Assembly: GCA_015056125.1 (NCBI GenBank)
Contig: SVGW01000001.1
Location: 62,001 to 126,000 of the forward strand
Source: Clostridiales bacterium
GTDB lineage: Bacteria > Bacillota > Clostridia > Christensenellales > Aristaeellaceae
Length of the DNA stretch: 64,000 nucleotides
Direction of reading: 5' to 3'
In this document: positions 44,685-52,875 of the stretch, one piece after another
Layout: the number at the start of each line of letters is the position of its first letter
Numbering within the stretch: position 1 is the stretch's first letter
Program-made: the position numbers and the translations under genes
Notes under the pieces: model-generated
Databases searched by the model: none
What the model saw: only the letters and a program-made list of their open reading frames with translations
Told to the model about the DNA's origin: nothing

Positions 44685-44826
44685 ACTCCGGCATGCGATG
44701 AAGCAAGCTCAAAAAGCCTTGTTTTTTCCGCAAGAAGCTTGAGGAAACGGAAAAGCAATTTCACGGGCACAATGAAAACGAGAAAATACCGGTAGAGAAA
44801 GCAAGCTTTCTCCAACCGGCATTTTC
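44685..44826 (-). repeat. P2 repeat, copy 1
   Basis: In reverse orientation this matches 50520-50682. Shared blocks include GCCGGTTGGAGAAAGCTTGC, TTTTCTCGTTTTCATTGTGC, CCCGTGAA and GGAGTCCAGA. The inner part folds into a long hairpin. The track ORF here (MEKACFL...) is a by-product of the repeat. Confidence 0.8.
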
Positions 44827-44831
44827 ATACT

Positions 44832-44980
44832 TTCGAAATCCTTCCCCTTTGAGGGGAAGGGGGACCGCTTGCGGTGGATGAGGTGGAAATAATCGTTTCT
44901 TTTTCTCTATCGTTCCACTTCATCAGTCGCTTCGCGACAGCTTCCCCTCCAGGGGAAGCCGAATATCCGAACGAAGGGGC
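44832..44980. repeat. MITE-like imperfect palindrome
   Basis: Inverted halves of ~46 bp: the left starts CTTCCCCTTTGAGGGGAAGG and ends GATGAGGTGGAA; the right starts TTCCACTTCATCAGTCGC and ends CTCCAGGGGAAG. A ~30-bp AT-rich centre separates them. No ORF. Similar GGGGAAG/GATGAGG palindromes are common in gut Firmicutes genomes (from memory). Confidence 0.78.
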
Positions 44981-45012
44981 AGCGCCCCTCATCGTTTTCT
45001 TCTATTGGATAC

Positions 45013-46335
45013 TTATCTCTGCTGCAGCTGCTGCATCAGATCGCTGACCAGATTATTAAGGGTAGGCGATATTTTTGTTTCCTTGGCCACCTTCTGGCAG
45101 GCGTGGTTTACCGTGGAATGATCCCGGCCGCCAAAGGCTTCGCCAATTTGAGCCAGGGGCGCGCCCACGATTTCCCGGGCAATGTACATAGCGATCTGCC
45201 GGGGAACGGCCACATCCCGGCTGCGGCGGGGGCTTTTTAAATCTTCCACCGTCACGCTGTAATAGGTGGCCACTGCCTCCATCACATCCTCGCAGGTAAC
45301 GTGGCGGGGCTCATTCTGGGCAAAAATTTCTTTGAGGGCTTCCTCGGCCAGCTGCTGATCGATGGGGCGACCGGTCAGGGAGGAATAGGCCACCAGCCGA
45401 GTAAGGCAGCCTTCCAATTCCCTGATATTGCTGGCTACCCGCTCGGCGATCATGGAAAGCACCTGAGGATCCACCTTCTGCAATTCATCCTCGGCTTTTT
45501 GCTGCAGGATGGCTACTCTCGTTTCCAGGTCGGGCTTGCTGATATCGGCGATCAGGCCCCATTCAAAGCGGCTGCGCAGCCGCTCTTCCAGCTTGGCAAT
45601 TTCCTTAGGGGGCTTATCAGAGGAAAGGATGATCTGCTTGCCGGCAGCGTGGAGGGCGTTGAAGGTGTGGAAGAATTCTTCCTGAGTGCCCACCTTGCCG
45701 GTTAAAAACTGCACGTCGTCCACCATCAATACGTCGATATTCCGGTATTTTTCCCGGAACTCCGTCTGGGTTTTTTTGTTCAGGCTGTTCACCATTTCAT
45801 TCATGAATAGTTCGGCCGTCACATATTTCACCCGCATGGTGGGCTTTTGAGAAAGCACATAATGGCCGATGGCGTGCATGAGGTGGGTTTTCCCCAGGCC
45901 CACGCCGCCGTAGATGAACAGGGGGTTGTAAGCATCGGCAGGGGATTCGGCCACCGCCAGGGCGGCGGCATGGGCAAAGCGGTTGTTGCCGCCCACTACG
46001 AAGGTATCAAAGGTGTATTTGGGATTGAGGGAAGAAGCGTCCGCCGGCTTTTCATCGGGAGTAACGCCCTCCCGGTATTCATTGGCCTGGGCGGGGGTGA
46101 GAATCTGGGCTTTAATGGGCCGGCCCGCCACCTGAGAGAGGGAATTGCTGATCAGCACGGTATACCGGGGCGCCACAAATTGGTGATAAAATTCCGTCAC
46201 CGCTTCCACAAAAAACTGGTCGCCGGAATAGCCCAGGGGGCGCAGGGCGGCTTTGATCCAGGTATTAAAGGTTACTTGTGTCATTTCGCCCAGCATGATG
46301 GTGCATGCTTGTTCCCAAAGCACCTGTTTATCCAA
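45013..46335 (-). CDS. dnaA: Chromosomal replication initiator DnaA
   Basis: A 440-residue initiator ATPase that binds and opens the origin. Domain I is at the N-terminus (WEQACTIMLGEMTQVTFNTWIK). A short linker precedes the AAA+ domain with Walker A GGVGLGKTHL, VDDVQFL and the arginine-finger region RLRSRFEWGL. Domain IV carries the DnaA-box-binding signature GGRDHSTVNHACQKV. The start is TTG at 46335, preceded by GGAGAGAG. Unusually for Firmicutes, dnaN does not follow; the next stretch holds repeats and an XRE gene. parAB lie ~2.4 kb on the other side. Confidence 0.97.
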   Translation of the reverse strand: MDKQVLWEQACTIMLGEMTQVTFNTWIKAALRPLGYSGDQFFVEAVTEFYHQFVAPRYTVLISNSLSQVAGRPIKAQILTPAQANEYREGVTPDEKPADASSLNPKYTFDTFVVGGNNRFAHAAALAVAESPADAYNPLFIYGGVGLGKTHLMHAIGHYVLSQKPTMRVKYVTAELFMNEMVNSLNKKTQTEFREKYRNIDVLMVDDVQFLTGKVGTQEEFFHTFNALHAAGKQIILSSDKPPKEIAKLEERLRSRFEWGLIADISKPDLETRVAILQQKAEDELQKVDPQVLSMIAERVASNIRELEGCLTRLVAYSSLTGRPIDQQLAEEALKEIFAQNEPRHVTCEDVMEAVATYYSVTVEDLKSPRRSRDVAVPRQIAMYIAREIVGAPLAQIGEAFGGRDHSTVNHACQKVAKETKISPTLNNLVSDLMQQLQQR

Positions 46336-46837
46336 TGTACTCTCTCCGCTTCTTATGCATGACTGTGTGCATGTTTATTTGAGGGCTTCTGCCGTATAAA
46401 GGCCGAAAAAATAACACCCTGCGGCGCTTTTGACACCGTGGGATGTGGATAACTTTTTGGGGAAAACTTTTGCTTCCCAGCCACGGCTCTATCATAGCAG
46501 ATTTTGGGCTGTTTTTCAAGGGTTTTGGCCGGTTTCTTTTGGCTTTGAGCACGCTGTATGGGCTTTTTGTGTTGATAACTTTTGCGGATCTACTAATGGT
46601 ATTGCCATAAGCAGGCCACCACAAGCCGTGGCGGGAACATCTGTTTATAAATGAATAATGATGCAAATTATAAATAAACATGCAGAATTTAAGGCTTTTT
46701 TATGTTTTCCTTTCGGGGAAAAAAGAAAAAGTTTTTTTCCGGGGAAGGGTTTTCCTTCTATTTCGTGCCGAGATATGCTATAATGCTTATCAGAAGTATA
46801 AGATGCAACTCAGCATCGTAGGAAGGAAGCAAGAAAT
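46336..46837. other. Candidate oriC / dnaA control region
   Basis: The ~500-bp gap between divergent dnaA and the GH28 gene. TGTGGATAA (46444-46452) is a perfect DnaA box on the minus strand. TGTTGATAA (46570-46578) and TGTTTATAA (46642-46650) are near matches. An AT-rich stretch (ATTATAAATAAACA and a T/A-rich block near 46690-46740) could be the unwinding element. Only one perfect box is visible, so it may be only the dnaA autoregulatory site; the gene-strand switch and nearby parAB support an origin. Confidence 0.55.
46776..46784 (+). promoter_or_regulatory. Extended -10 promoter of the GH28 gene
   Basis: TGCTATAAT extended -10 with a weak TTCTAT -35 17 bp upstream (46756-46761). GGAAGGAAG precedes ATG 46838. 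Confidence 0.6.
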
Positions 46838-48091
46838 ATGCAGAGAGTTTATGATATCAGGGACTTTGGCGCTGTGGCAGGCGGAGAAATCAAAAATACC
46901 CAGGCCATTCAAGCGGCCATTGACGCCTGCCATGAAAACGGCGGCGGCCGGGTGCTGATTTCGGGGGGCCGGTATATGAGCGGCACCGTTATCTTAAAGA
47001 GCAATGTGGAATTGCATCTGGCTACGGACGGCATCCTTTACGGCTCTCCCGATTGCGCCGATTATCCCGAGCGCCCGGATGTGAAGCACGTGGATTCCAA
47101 ATTGCTGCCCAGGTGGCGAAATGGCTGCTTCATTTTTGCAGAAGAAAGCGAAAACATCAGCATTACCGGCCTTGGTACCATCGATTGCCATGGGGAAGCC
47201 TTTGTGACGGATGAATCCTTCTGCGGCTGGAAGCATAAGCGCATCGACGCTCCCACGCCGCCCCGGGTGATTTTTTTCACTGGCTGCCGCAACGTGCATT
47301 TTGAGGGCTTTACCATGACCAATCAGCCCGCCGGCTGGTCCTTCTGGATCCATGACTGCGATTATGTGGCGCTGGATAAATTGAAGATCCTGGCGGATGT
47401 GGAATATCCCAACAATGACGGAATCCATATCAATTGCTCCCGGAATGTGACGGTATCCAACTGCGATATCACCTGCGGGGACGATTGCATCGTGGTGCGG
47501 GCCAACAGCAGATCCCTGAAGGAAAACAAGATCAGCGAAAAGGTGACGGTGACCAACTGCAACCTCACCAGCTACGCTTCCGGGGTGCGCATCGGCTGGA
47601 TGAATTGCGGCACCATCCGCAACTGCGCCTTCTCCAATCTGGTGATGACCGATTGCTCCGTGGGCATCAATTTCATGTTTCCCTATATTCCCTTTGACCC
47701 TGCCAAAACCAATACGGCCGATACGGGAAGGGAAAATAGCCGGGTGGAGAATATCAGCTTCAGCAATATCATCATGCATCAGGTGTATTCCAATCCTGTG
47801 CGCCTGTGGATTGCTCCTGAAGCGGATGTGAAGATCGATACGGTGAGAAATCTCTATTTCAGCGGCATCCATGCCAGCTCTCCTCAGCATATTCATCTGG
47901 AAGGGCGGCCGGAAAACCAGCCGGAGAATATCGTGTTCACCGATTGTGATTTTGAAATCACAGATGGCAGCGAATTCCCGGATAAAGAGGTGCATGGGTC
48001 TGAAAGCAATCCCGGCGGCGAAACCCATATGCCCACTGTGAAGCATGTCAAGGGTATCACCTTCAATCAGGTGCGCCTGACAGTGAAATAA
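46838..48091 (+). CDS. Glycoside hydrolase family 28 (polygalacturonase-like) enzyme
   Basis: A 417-residue right-handed beta-helix protein. It opens with the IRDFGAVAGGEIKNTQAIQAAIDAC block of pectinases. The catalytic Asp motifs are PNNDGIHI and CGDDCIVV; the later conserved region reads SGVRIGW in place of the usual GHG/RIK. No signal peptide is present, so it probably acts inside the cell on imported oligogalacturonides or related uronate glycans. Its place between dnaA and parAB looks like an insertion into the origin neighbourhood. Substrate uncertain. Confidence 0.85.
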   Translation: MQRVYDIRDFGAVAGGEIKNTQAIQAAIDACHENGGGRVLISGGRYMSGTVILKSNVELHLATDGILYGSPDCADYPERPDVKHVDSKLLPRWRNGCFIFAEESENISITGLGTIDCHGEAFVTDESFCGWKHKRIDAPTPPRVIFFTGCRNVHFEGFTMTNQPAGWSFWIHDCDYVALDKLKILADVEYPNNDGIHINCSRNVTVSNCDITCGDDCIVVRANSRSLKENKISEKVTVTNCNLTSYASGVRIGWMNCGTIRNCAFSNLVMTDCSVGINFMFPYIPFDPAKTNTADTGRENSRVENISFSNIIMHQVYSNPVRLWIAPEADVKIDTVRNLYFSGIHASSPQHIHLEGRPENQPENIVFTDCDFEITDGSEFPDKEVHGSESNPGGETHMPTVKHVKGITFNQVRLTVK

Positions 48092-48182
48092 GGGAATCGA
48101 ATTTCTTTTCAAATCATCCGGAATGCTGGACAAACCTGCTATTGTGTGGTATCTTGAAATGGTGTAAGGAGGGGAGAAGCCC

Positions 48183-48662
48183 ATGATTACAGTGGCGCAG
48201 GTGATGATCACATTGCATCCCTGGCTGGGGGCGCCTCTTTCCCGGGCAGTGGAGCCGTGCATGGATGAAATCGCCCATCGGCTCAATGCTTATTCCTCCC
48301 GCCAGGCGCCGGATCAATTGCAGGATGATCTGGATAGCCTGCTTTTTTGCGCCGTCAGGGATGCCACCCGTGGGCGGATGCTGGCTCAGATGGCGGACGG
48401 CAGCCTAATCAGGATCCGGGTGGAGGATTTTTCCACCATGGCGGATGAATTGATGTATCTGGTGTTTTCTCGCTTCCCGGTGGATCGGAATCATTTTCTG
48501 CTCCTCAGGGAATATTCCATGCGCCGGGAAAGCCTGTCGGCCCTGCGAGTGCTGTACATCCGCTTTGCCGCCCTCCAATCGCCTCAGGAACTGCATACCA
48601 TCGCTTCTGTGGCCCGGGCATGCCATGAGCCTTTCCGGCTGCGGGGCTGGCTGGATGAATAG
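48183..48662 (+). CDS. Hypothetical protein upstream of parA
   Basis: A 159-residue protein I do not recognise. It is mostly helical, with no signal peptide or membrane segment, and has an Arg-rich middle (RDATRGRMLAQMADGSLIRIRVEDF). GGAGGGGAG precedes the ATG at 48183. It ends 31 nt before parA in the same orientation, so it may be cotranscribed with parAB and could act in chromosome segregation or cell division; this rests only on position. Confidence 0.6.
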   Translation: MITVAQVMITLHPWLGAPLSRAVEPCMDEIAHRLNAYSSRQAPDQLQDDLDSLLFCAVRDATRGRMLAQMADGSLIRIRVEDFSTMADELMYLVFSRFPVDRNHFLLLREYSMRRESLSALRVLYIRFAALQSPQELHTIASVARACHEPFRLRGWLDE

Positions 48663-48693
48663 CTTGATTTGCAAATGAAGAAGGGTTTTAAAA

Positions 48694-49452
48694 TTGGGTA
48701 AAATTATTTGTATCGCCAATCAGAAGGGCGGCGTGGGCAAAACCACCACGGCGGTGAATTTGGCTGCCTGCCTGGCAGAGGAAGGCAAGCGCACGCTGCT
48801 TGTGGATATGGATCCCCAGGGCAATGCCAGCAGCGGTATCGGGGTGCGGGCCGGAAAAAAAACGGTATACGAAGCATTGCTTGGGGAATGCACCCTGGAA
48901 AGCACCTTTGAAAAGCCCAAGCAGCCGAATTTAACCGTGTCCCCCTCGGATATTCGCTTGGCCGGGGCGGAATTGGAATTGGCCAATCTGGAGCGCAGGG
49001 AATACCGGATGCGGGCGGCGCTGGAAAGTGTGCGGGGGCATTTTGATTATTTGATCATCGATTGCCCTCCCTCTCTGGGTTTGCTCACCATCAATGCCCT
49101 CACTGCCGCTCAGAGCATCCTCATTCCCATCCAGTGCGAATATTATGCCCTGGAAGGGGTGAGCGCGCTGATGAATACGGTGCAGCGGGTGAAAAAGGGA
49201 TTGAACCCCGCCCTGGAAATTGAGGGCGTGCTGCTTACCATGCTGGATGGCCGCACGAATCTGGGATTGCAGGTGGTGGCGGAAGTAAAGAAGCATTTTA
49301 AGAGCAAGGTGTTTCAGACGGCTGTGCCAAGGAATGTGCGCTTGGGAGAAGCACCCAGCCATGGCCTGCCCATCCATCGCTATGATCCCCGGAGCACCGG
49401 GGCGGAAGCCTATCGCTCCCTGGCAAAAGAAGTGATCAAAAAGAATAAGTAA
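48694..49452 (+). CDS. parA: Chromosome-partitioning ATPase ParA/Soj
   Basis: A 252-residue deviant Walker ATPase. KGGVGKTTTAVNLA is the deviant Walker A, followed by DMDPQGNASSG, IDCPPSLGLL (Walker B) and the PIQCEYYALEG segment, all as in Soj. It cycles on DNA with ParB to segregate origins and influence DnaA. The start is TTG 48694, 9 nt after AAGAAGGG. parB follows after 39 nt. Short length without an N-terminal HTH marks it as the chromosomal type. Confidence 0.96.
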   Translation: MGKIICIANQKGGVGKTTTAVNLAACLAEEGKRTLLVDMDPQGNASSGIGVRAGKKTVYEALLGECTLESTFEKPKQPNLTVSPSDIRLAGAELELANLERREYRMRAALESVRGHFDYLIIDCPPSLGLLTINALTAAQSILIPIQCEYYALEGVSALMNTVQRVKKGLNPALEIEGVLLTMLDGRTNLGLQVVAEVKKHFKSKVFQTAVPRNVRLGEAPSHGLPIHRYDPRSTGAEAYRSLAKEVIKKNK

Positions 49453-49491
49453 GCATTGGCTGTTTCATGGATTTTTATGAGGTGAAAGATT

Positions 49492-50340
49492 TTGAAAAAA
49501 ACCGGCCTGGGCCGGGGCCTGGACGCCCTGCTGCCCGAAACCAACGACCTTGAAAATACAGTGAGCATGATTTCCATCACGGAACTGGATCGCAACCCCG
49601 ATCAGCCCAGGCGGGATTTTGACGAGGAATCCTTGCAGACCCTGGCTGATTCTATTCGGGAAGCGGGGGTGCTGCAGCCTTTGCTGGTGGTGGAAAAGGA
49701 GGGGCGCTACCGCATCGTGGCGGGCGAGCGCCGGTTCCGGGCCGCCCGGATTGCCGGGCTGGATGCCGTTCCCTGCATCATCCGGGATTTTTCTCCGGAA
49801 GAGCAGATGGAGGCTGCGCTGATTGAAAATATTCAGCGGGAGGATTTAAACGCCATTGAAGAAGCGGCAGCGGTGCGCCAGCTGATGGACGCCTGCGGTT
49901 ACACCCAGGAAAAGGTGGCCAAAAGGCTGGGCAAATCCCGGCCCGCAGTGGCCAATCTCCTGAGGCTTCTTACCCTGCCCAAGGACGTGCAGGATGCCGT
50001 GATTGCCGGGAAGCTTTCCGCCGGCCATGCCCGGGTGCTGGCGGGCCTGGAAAATGAAGAAATGCAGATTGCCCTGGCGGAAAAGGCCATCCGGGAAGCC
50101 TTGAGCGTGCGCGCATTGGAAAAACTGGCGGTGAAGCCCGAGCAGCCGGTGAAGGAAAAGCCCCAGCCCCGGCCCCTGCCGTTGGAACTGCAAGATATGG
50201 AAAACAGAATGCGGGAAACCATGGGCGTGCGCGCCCAGATCAAGGGCAACCGCAAGCACGGGAAGATCATCCTGCAATATTATAATGAGGATGAACTGGA
50301 GCAGATCTATCAGTGCCTGGAAAGGCTGGAAGGAAGATAA
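49492..50340 (+). CDS. parB: Chromosome-partitioning protein ParB/Spo0J
   Basis: A 282-residue CTP-dependent DNA clamp. The N-terminus KKTGLGRGLDALLP is typical. The arginine-rich box VAGERRFRAARIAGL and ENIQREDLNAIEEA bind CTP, and the HTH (YTQEKVAKRLGKSRPAVANLLRLL) reads parS. A C-terminal dimerisation segment follows a Pro-rich linker. The start is TTG 49492 after GAGGTG. I found no full parS site in the window. It is followed by repeat-rich DNA including P2 copy 2, which can serve as its terminator. Confidence 0.96.
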   Translation: MKKTGLGRGLDALLPETNDLENTVSMISITELDRNPDQPRRDFDEESLQTLADSIREAGVLQPLLVVEKEGRYRIVAGERRFRAARIAGLDAVPCIIRDFSPEEQMEAALIENIQREDLNAIEEAAAVRQLMDACGYTQEKVAKRLGKSRPAVANLLRLLTLPKDVQDAVIAGKLSAGHARVLAGLENEEMQIALAEKAIREALSVRALEKLAVKPEQPVKEKPQPRPLPLELQDMENRMRETMGVRAQIKGNRKHGKIILQYYNEDELEQIYQCLERLEGR

Positions 50341-50519
50341 GCAAGAGGGAACCGGGGGGGGTGCCGCCCCTCCACCCCGCCAGGGACGGTCGTCCCTGGA
50401 CCCGGTCTCGGACATACTTGCTCTGATTTGCAAGCAACGTGCCGGTGATGCACCGGGAAACAAATATCGCCCACGAGCGCGGCGGCATTCTGCTGCCAGC
50501 CGGATGCTATTCATCCGGA
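50341..50519. repeat. GC-rich hairpin stretch after parB
   Basis: Contains GGGGTGCCGCCCC and CCAGGGACGGTCGTCCCTGG palindromes in a row and no credible ORF. Likely structured repeat DNA downstream of parB. Confidence 0.55.
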
Positions 50520-50682
50520 GAAAACGAGAAAAAAACGCCGGTTGGAGAAAGCTTGCTTTCTCTCCCGGCGTTTTCTCGTTTTCATTGTGCCCGTGAAGCT
50601 GCTTGATTCGTTCCTTAAGCATCATGCGCAAAAACGCAGCATATATAGCATGCCGCTGTCGCATATCGGAGTCCAGAGGAGA
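50520..50682 (+). repeat. P2 repeat, copy 2, with long hairpin
   Basis: GAAAACGAGAAAAAAACGCCGG pairs with CCGGCGTTTTCTCGTTTTC around an inner GAGAAAGC / GCTTTCTC stem, giving a >25-bp arm (50520-50583). The region to 50682 matches 44685-44826 in reverse. The arm may terminate parB. Confidence 0.8.
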
Positions 50683-50839
50683 TATCCTCTGGCGCGGGGT
50701 ACAGGGGCCGAGGAGGCCCCTGCGTTCATCCTGCCGAAAAAAGAAGAGAGCGCATCGCGTTCGATGGGCTCTCCCAAGGCGTTTTAGCAGCACATGCGGG
50801 TTTTGCGATGCGCTCCCTGCCTCACTCTTATCTTGCCCG

Positions 50840-51256
50840 GGCCGGTGAAAAATATGCAAAAAACTTGATGGGATGCATCGAAGGGACGCAGCCCTTCGAC
50901 AAAAATCCGCAGCCGGCGGCATGCATGGCGGCGAGGGCCGTAGCCTGCCGCCGCCTGTGGCGGATGCAGGCAGGAGAAGGCCCAATGAGGCACAGAGCCT
51001 GTAAGCGGGACTTTACCCCGCTTACAGGCGACAATGCCGAATTGTGAGGTTCGGAAGTATTCCGCTTCCTATATCATTTTACGGCCGTAAAAATAGGCTT
51101 TCCATCCCTTTTCATAGGGCTGGAAAGTCATTTTTGCAGTAAATGCGATGGATCGAATGGAAGACTGCTTTAGCTGACTTCCATTCGCAGTTTGTCGAAA
51201 ATACTTTTTCGACAAACTGAAGCCACTTCGCTTGGTTGCGAAGTGGCTTCTTTGAT
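50840..51256 (+). repeat. P3 composite repeat, copy A
   Basis: Begins GCAAAAAACTTGATGGGATGCATCGAAGGG and includes ATCCGCAGCCGGCGGCATGC, the AAATAGGCTTTCC hairpin and the TTTGTCGAAAATACTTTTTCGACAAA hairpin. It ends with GAAGCCACTTCGC / GCGAAGTGGCTTC. About 105 bp at 50940-51045 are specific to this copy. No ORF is supported in 50341-51360. Confidence 0.82.
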
Positions 51257-51360
51257 CCCCTGCGCCTGCCGTCGATAGTGTCGGGAGGCGGAAATTAATT
51301 TAAGAACCGATAATGATTACATTTTAAAAGTGCCGCTTTAAATTGAGGAAATGATACGTA

Positions 51361-52533
51361 TCAACCATTACTTTGGATCCACTCGGCTGGAATAAATCCA
51401 TAGTATGTGGCTCCGTTATATTTTACCCGTATGTAAACCCAATCCGTGCCGAGCCGGGCAAGCATTTCCACCGCTGTCAATCCTTTGATTGTGACGATGG
51501 GCGACCGGGCACCCAAGGGATCATCCGTGAGCTGGTAACTTCCGTCTCTTCCTTCCAGCCAGGTTTGGCTTCCTGTAGAAAAATTCAGCGAAGAAACAAT
51601 TGTGCCTTTGGGAAGAGCCTCATCCCTGATCCAGCCGATACGGAATTTTCCTTCGCTGATGCCGTACTGAATCAGCAGCCAGCCATCATATTCGCCAAAC
51701 ACCTGAATCCAGTCATTGGTGCTGACAACGGCTTTCCCATTCCCGCTGCGTCCGAAATGCTTGCCGGGGCCCATATACACATCATATTTTTTTCCGACAG
51801 GAAAGGCGACGTTCTGTAAAGAGAGTGCAGTAGGGGGAAATCCGTGCGCTTCGCAAGCAATGATGGGAATGAAGTCATGCAGCGTCGGTAGTTCGTGAAG
51901 GGTGGCAGGCAGCTGATCGAAGTTCACAGAACGGATATCGGTATCAAGCGGGTATAGGGCATAGCCATCAAAGCCGCTTCCTAAATTAGAAAATACAAAT
52001 TCATCATGAATGATGTGAACAAAGAGCTGCGTCCTTTTTGAATATTCCATGAGATGATAGCTGCCGTCTCTCCATTGAAAAAAAGCGGTTTCTTCATAGG
52101 TTTCTGTACCGGTGGCAATCAAAAGCAGATTGAAGCCATCGGATACATAAGATGTATCATACTTTTCATGGCCTGTATTGATCTGATAGCTTTCCCCCTG
52201 GGAACGGGTGGTCAGGTATACAGGAAGATCTGTTTGCGGAACGGAATCCTTTACGTCAAGCCATTTTTTCCAGGCCTCATCCTGAGGCTGGAAGCAAAGC
52301 AGCCTGCGCTCGGTACTGGATTTGATCAGCACAAAAAAATGATCGCCTTCCGGGGTGCCGTAAACTTCTTGATGGCTTTCCACATTGTATTGTGGGTACT
52401 CTTCAAAGATTATTTTTTGCATCTGAGCAGGCAAATAATTATTTTTAGGGAGGATTTGCTCTGCATTAGCGACTGATACTCCTAAAATTAGGAGGCTTAC
52501 GAGCGTTAGGATCAAATGTTTCAATTGATTCAT
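51361..52533 (-). CDS. Secreted protein with SH3-type domains
   Basis: A 390-residue exported protein. Residues 1-24 are a signal peptide ending VANA-EQ. A ~230-residue region of unknown fold follows (FFVLIKSSTERRLLCFQ, GSYHLMEYSKRTQLF). Near 265-320 a bacterial SH3-like module (KKYDVYMGPGKHFGRSGNGK, WIQVFGEYDGWLLIQY, FRIGWI) is present, and a second SH3-like segment (LTAVEMLARLGTDWVYIRVKYNG, YGFIPAEWI) ends the protein. It probably binds the cell wall. ATG 52533 is chosen for GGAGAAG; the longer track start lies upstream of the promoter. The coding sequence is AT-rich and flanked by P3 repeats. Confidence 0.78.
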   Translation of the reverse strand: MNQLKHLILTLVSLLILGVSVANAEQILPKNNYLPAQMQKIIFEEYPQYNVESHQEVYGTPEGDHFFVLIKSSTERRLLCFQPQDEAWKKWLDVKDSVPQTDLPVYLTTRSQGESYQINTGHEKYDTSYVSDGFNLLLIATGTETYEETAFFQWRDGSYHLMEYSKRTQLFVHIIHDEFVFSNLGSGFDGYALYPLDTDIRSVNFDQLPATLHELPTLHDFIPIIACEAHGFPPTALSLQNVAFPVGKKYDVYMGPGKHFGRSGNGKAVVSTNDWIQVFGEYDGWLLIQYGISEGKFRIGWIRDEALPKGTIVSSLNFSTGSQTWLEGRDGSYQLTDDPLGARSPIVTIKGLTAVEMLARLGTDWVYIRVKYNGATYYGFIPAEWIQSNG

Positions 52534-52567
52534 AATGCGTTCTTCTCCATAAACAACAATATATTTA

Positions 52568-52596
52568 ATAATACAGATATGATTTTTATATGTCAA
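52568..52596 (-). promoter_or_regulatory. Promoter of the SH3 protein gene
   Basis: Minus strand TTGACA (52591-52596) and TATTAT (52568-52573), 17-bp spacer. Confidence 0.75.
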
Positions 52597-52627
52597 GAAA
52601 AAGGTGAGGCTATCCATAGAAGCCTCC

Positions 52628-52860
52628 CTGCAGACTGTCAAAAAAACGCCCCAAATGCATCGAAGAGCTACATTCCGCGAGATCAAAGGTCACTTTGCCT
52701 TCTTTATTAATGTGCGACTACAAAAATAGGCTTTTCAGCTCGGGCTGAAAAGCCATTTTTGCAGTAAATGGGATGGATCAAATGAAAAACAGCTTTTGCC
52801 GATTTTCATTTGCAGGATGGCAAAAATACTTTTTGGACATCCCGGGAGCAGATTTTTTCT
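52628..52860 (+). repeat. P3 composite repeat, copy B
   Basis: GCAGACTGTCAAAAAAACGCC, AAATGCATCGAAG, ACAAAAATAGGCTTTTCAGC hairpin, GCAGTAAATGGGATGGATC, and GGCAAAAATACTTTTTGGAC. Shorter and more diverged than copies A and C. Confidence 0.78.
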
Positions 52861-52875
52861 GCTCCTTTGTATTTA

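Noticed and set aside
44528-44815. ORF sharing MEKACFL...FIVPVKLL with 50542-50787
   Set aside because: The similarity follows from the P2 DNA repeat; no Shine-Dalgarno, and the rest of the frames diverges.
49458-49490. TGTTTCATGGATT before parB as a parS site
   Set aside because: Only the left half resembles TGTTTCACGTGAAACA; the palindromic right half is absent.
50341-51360. CRISPR array or tRNA cluster in the repeat-rich region
   Set aside because: Repeats are long, few, inverted and irregularly spaced; no tRNA cloverleaf is seen.
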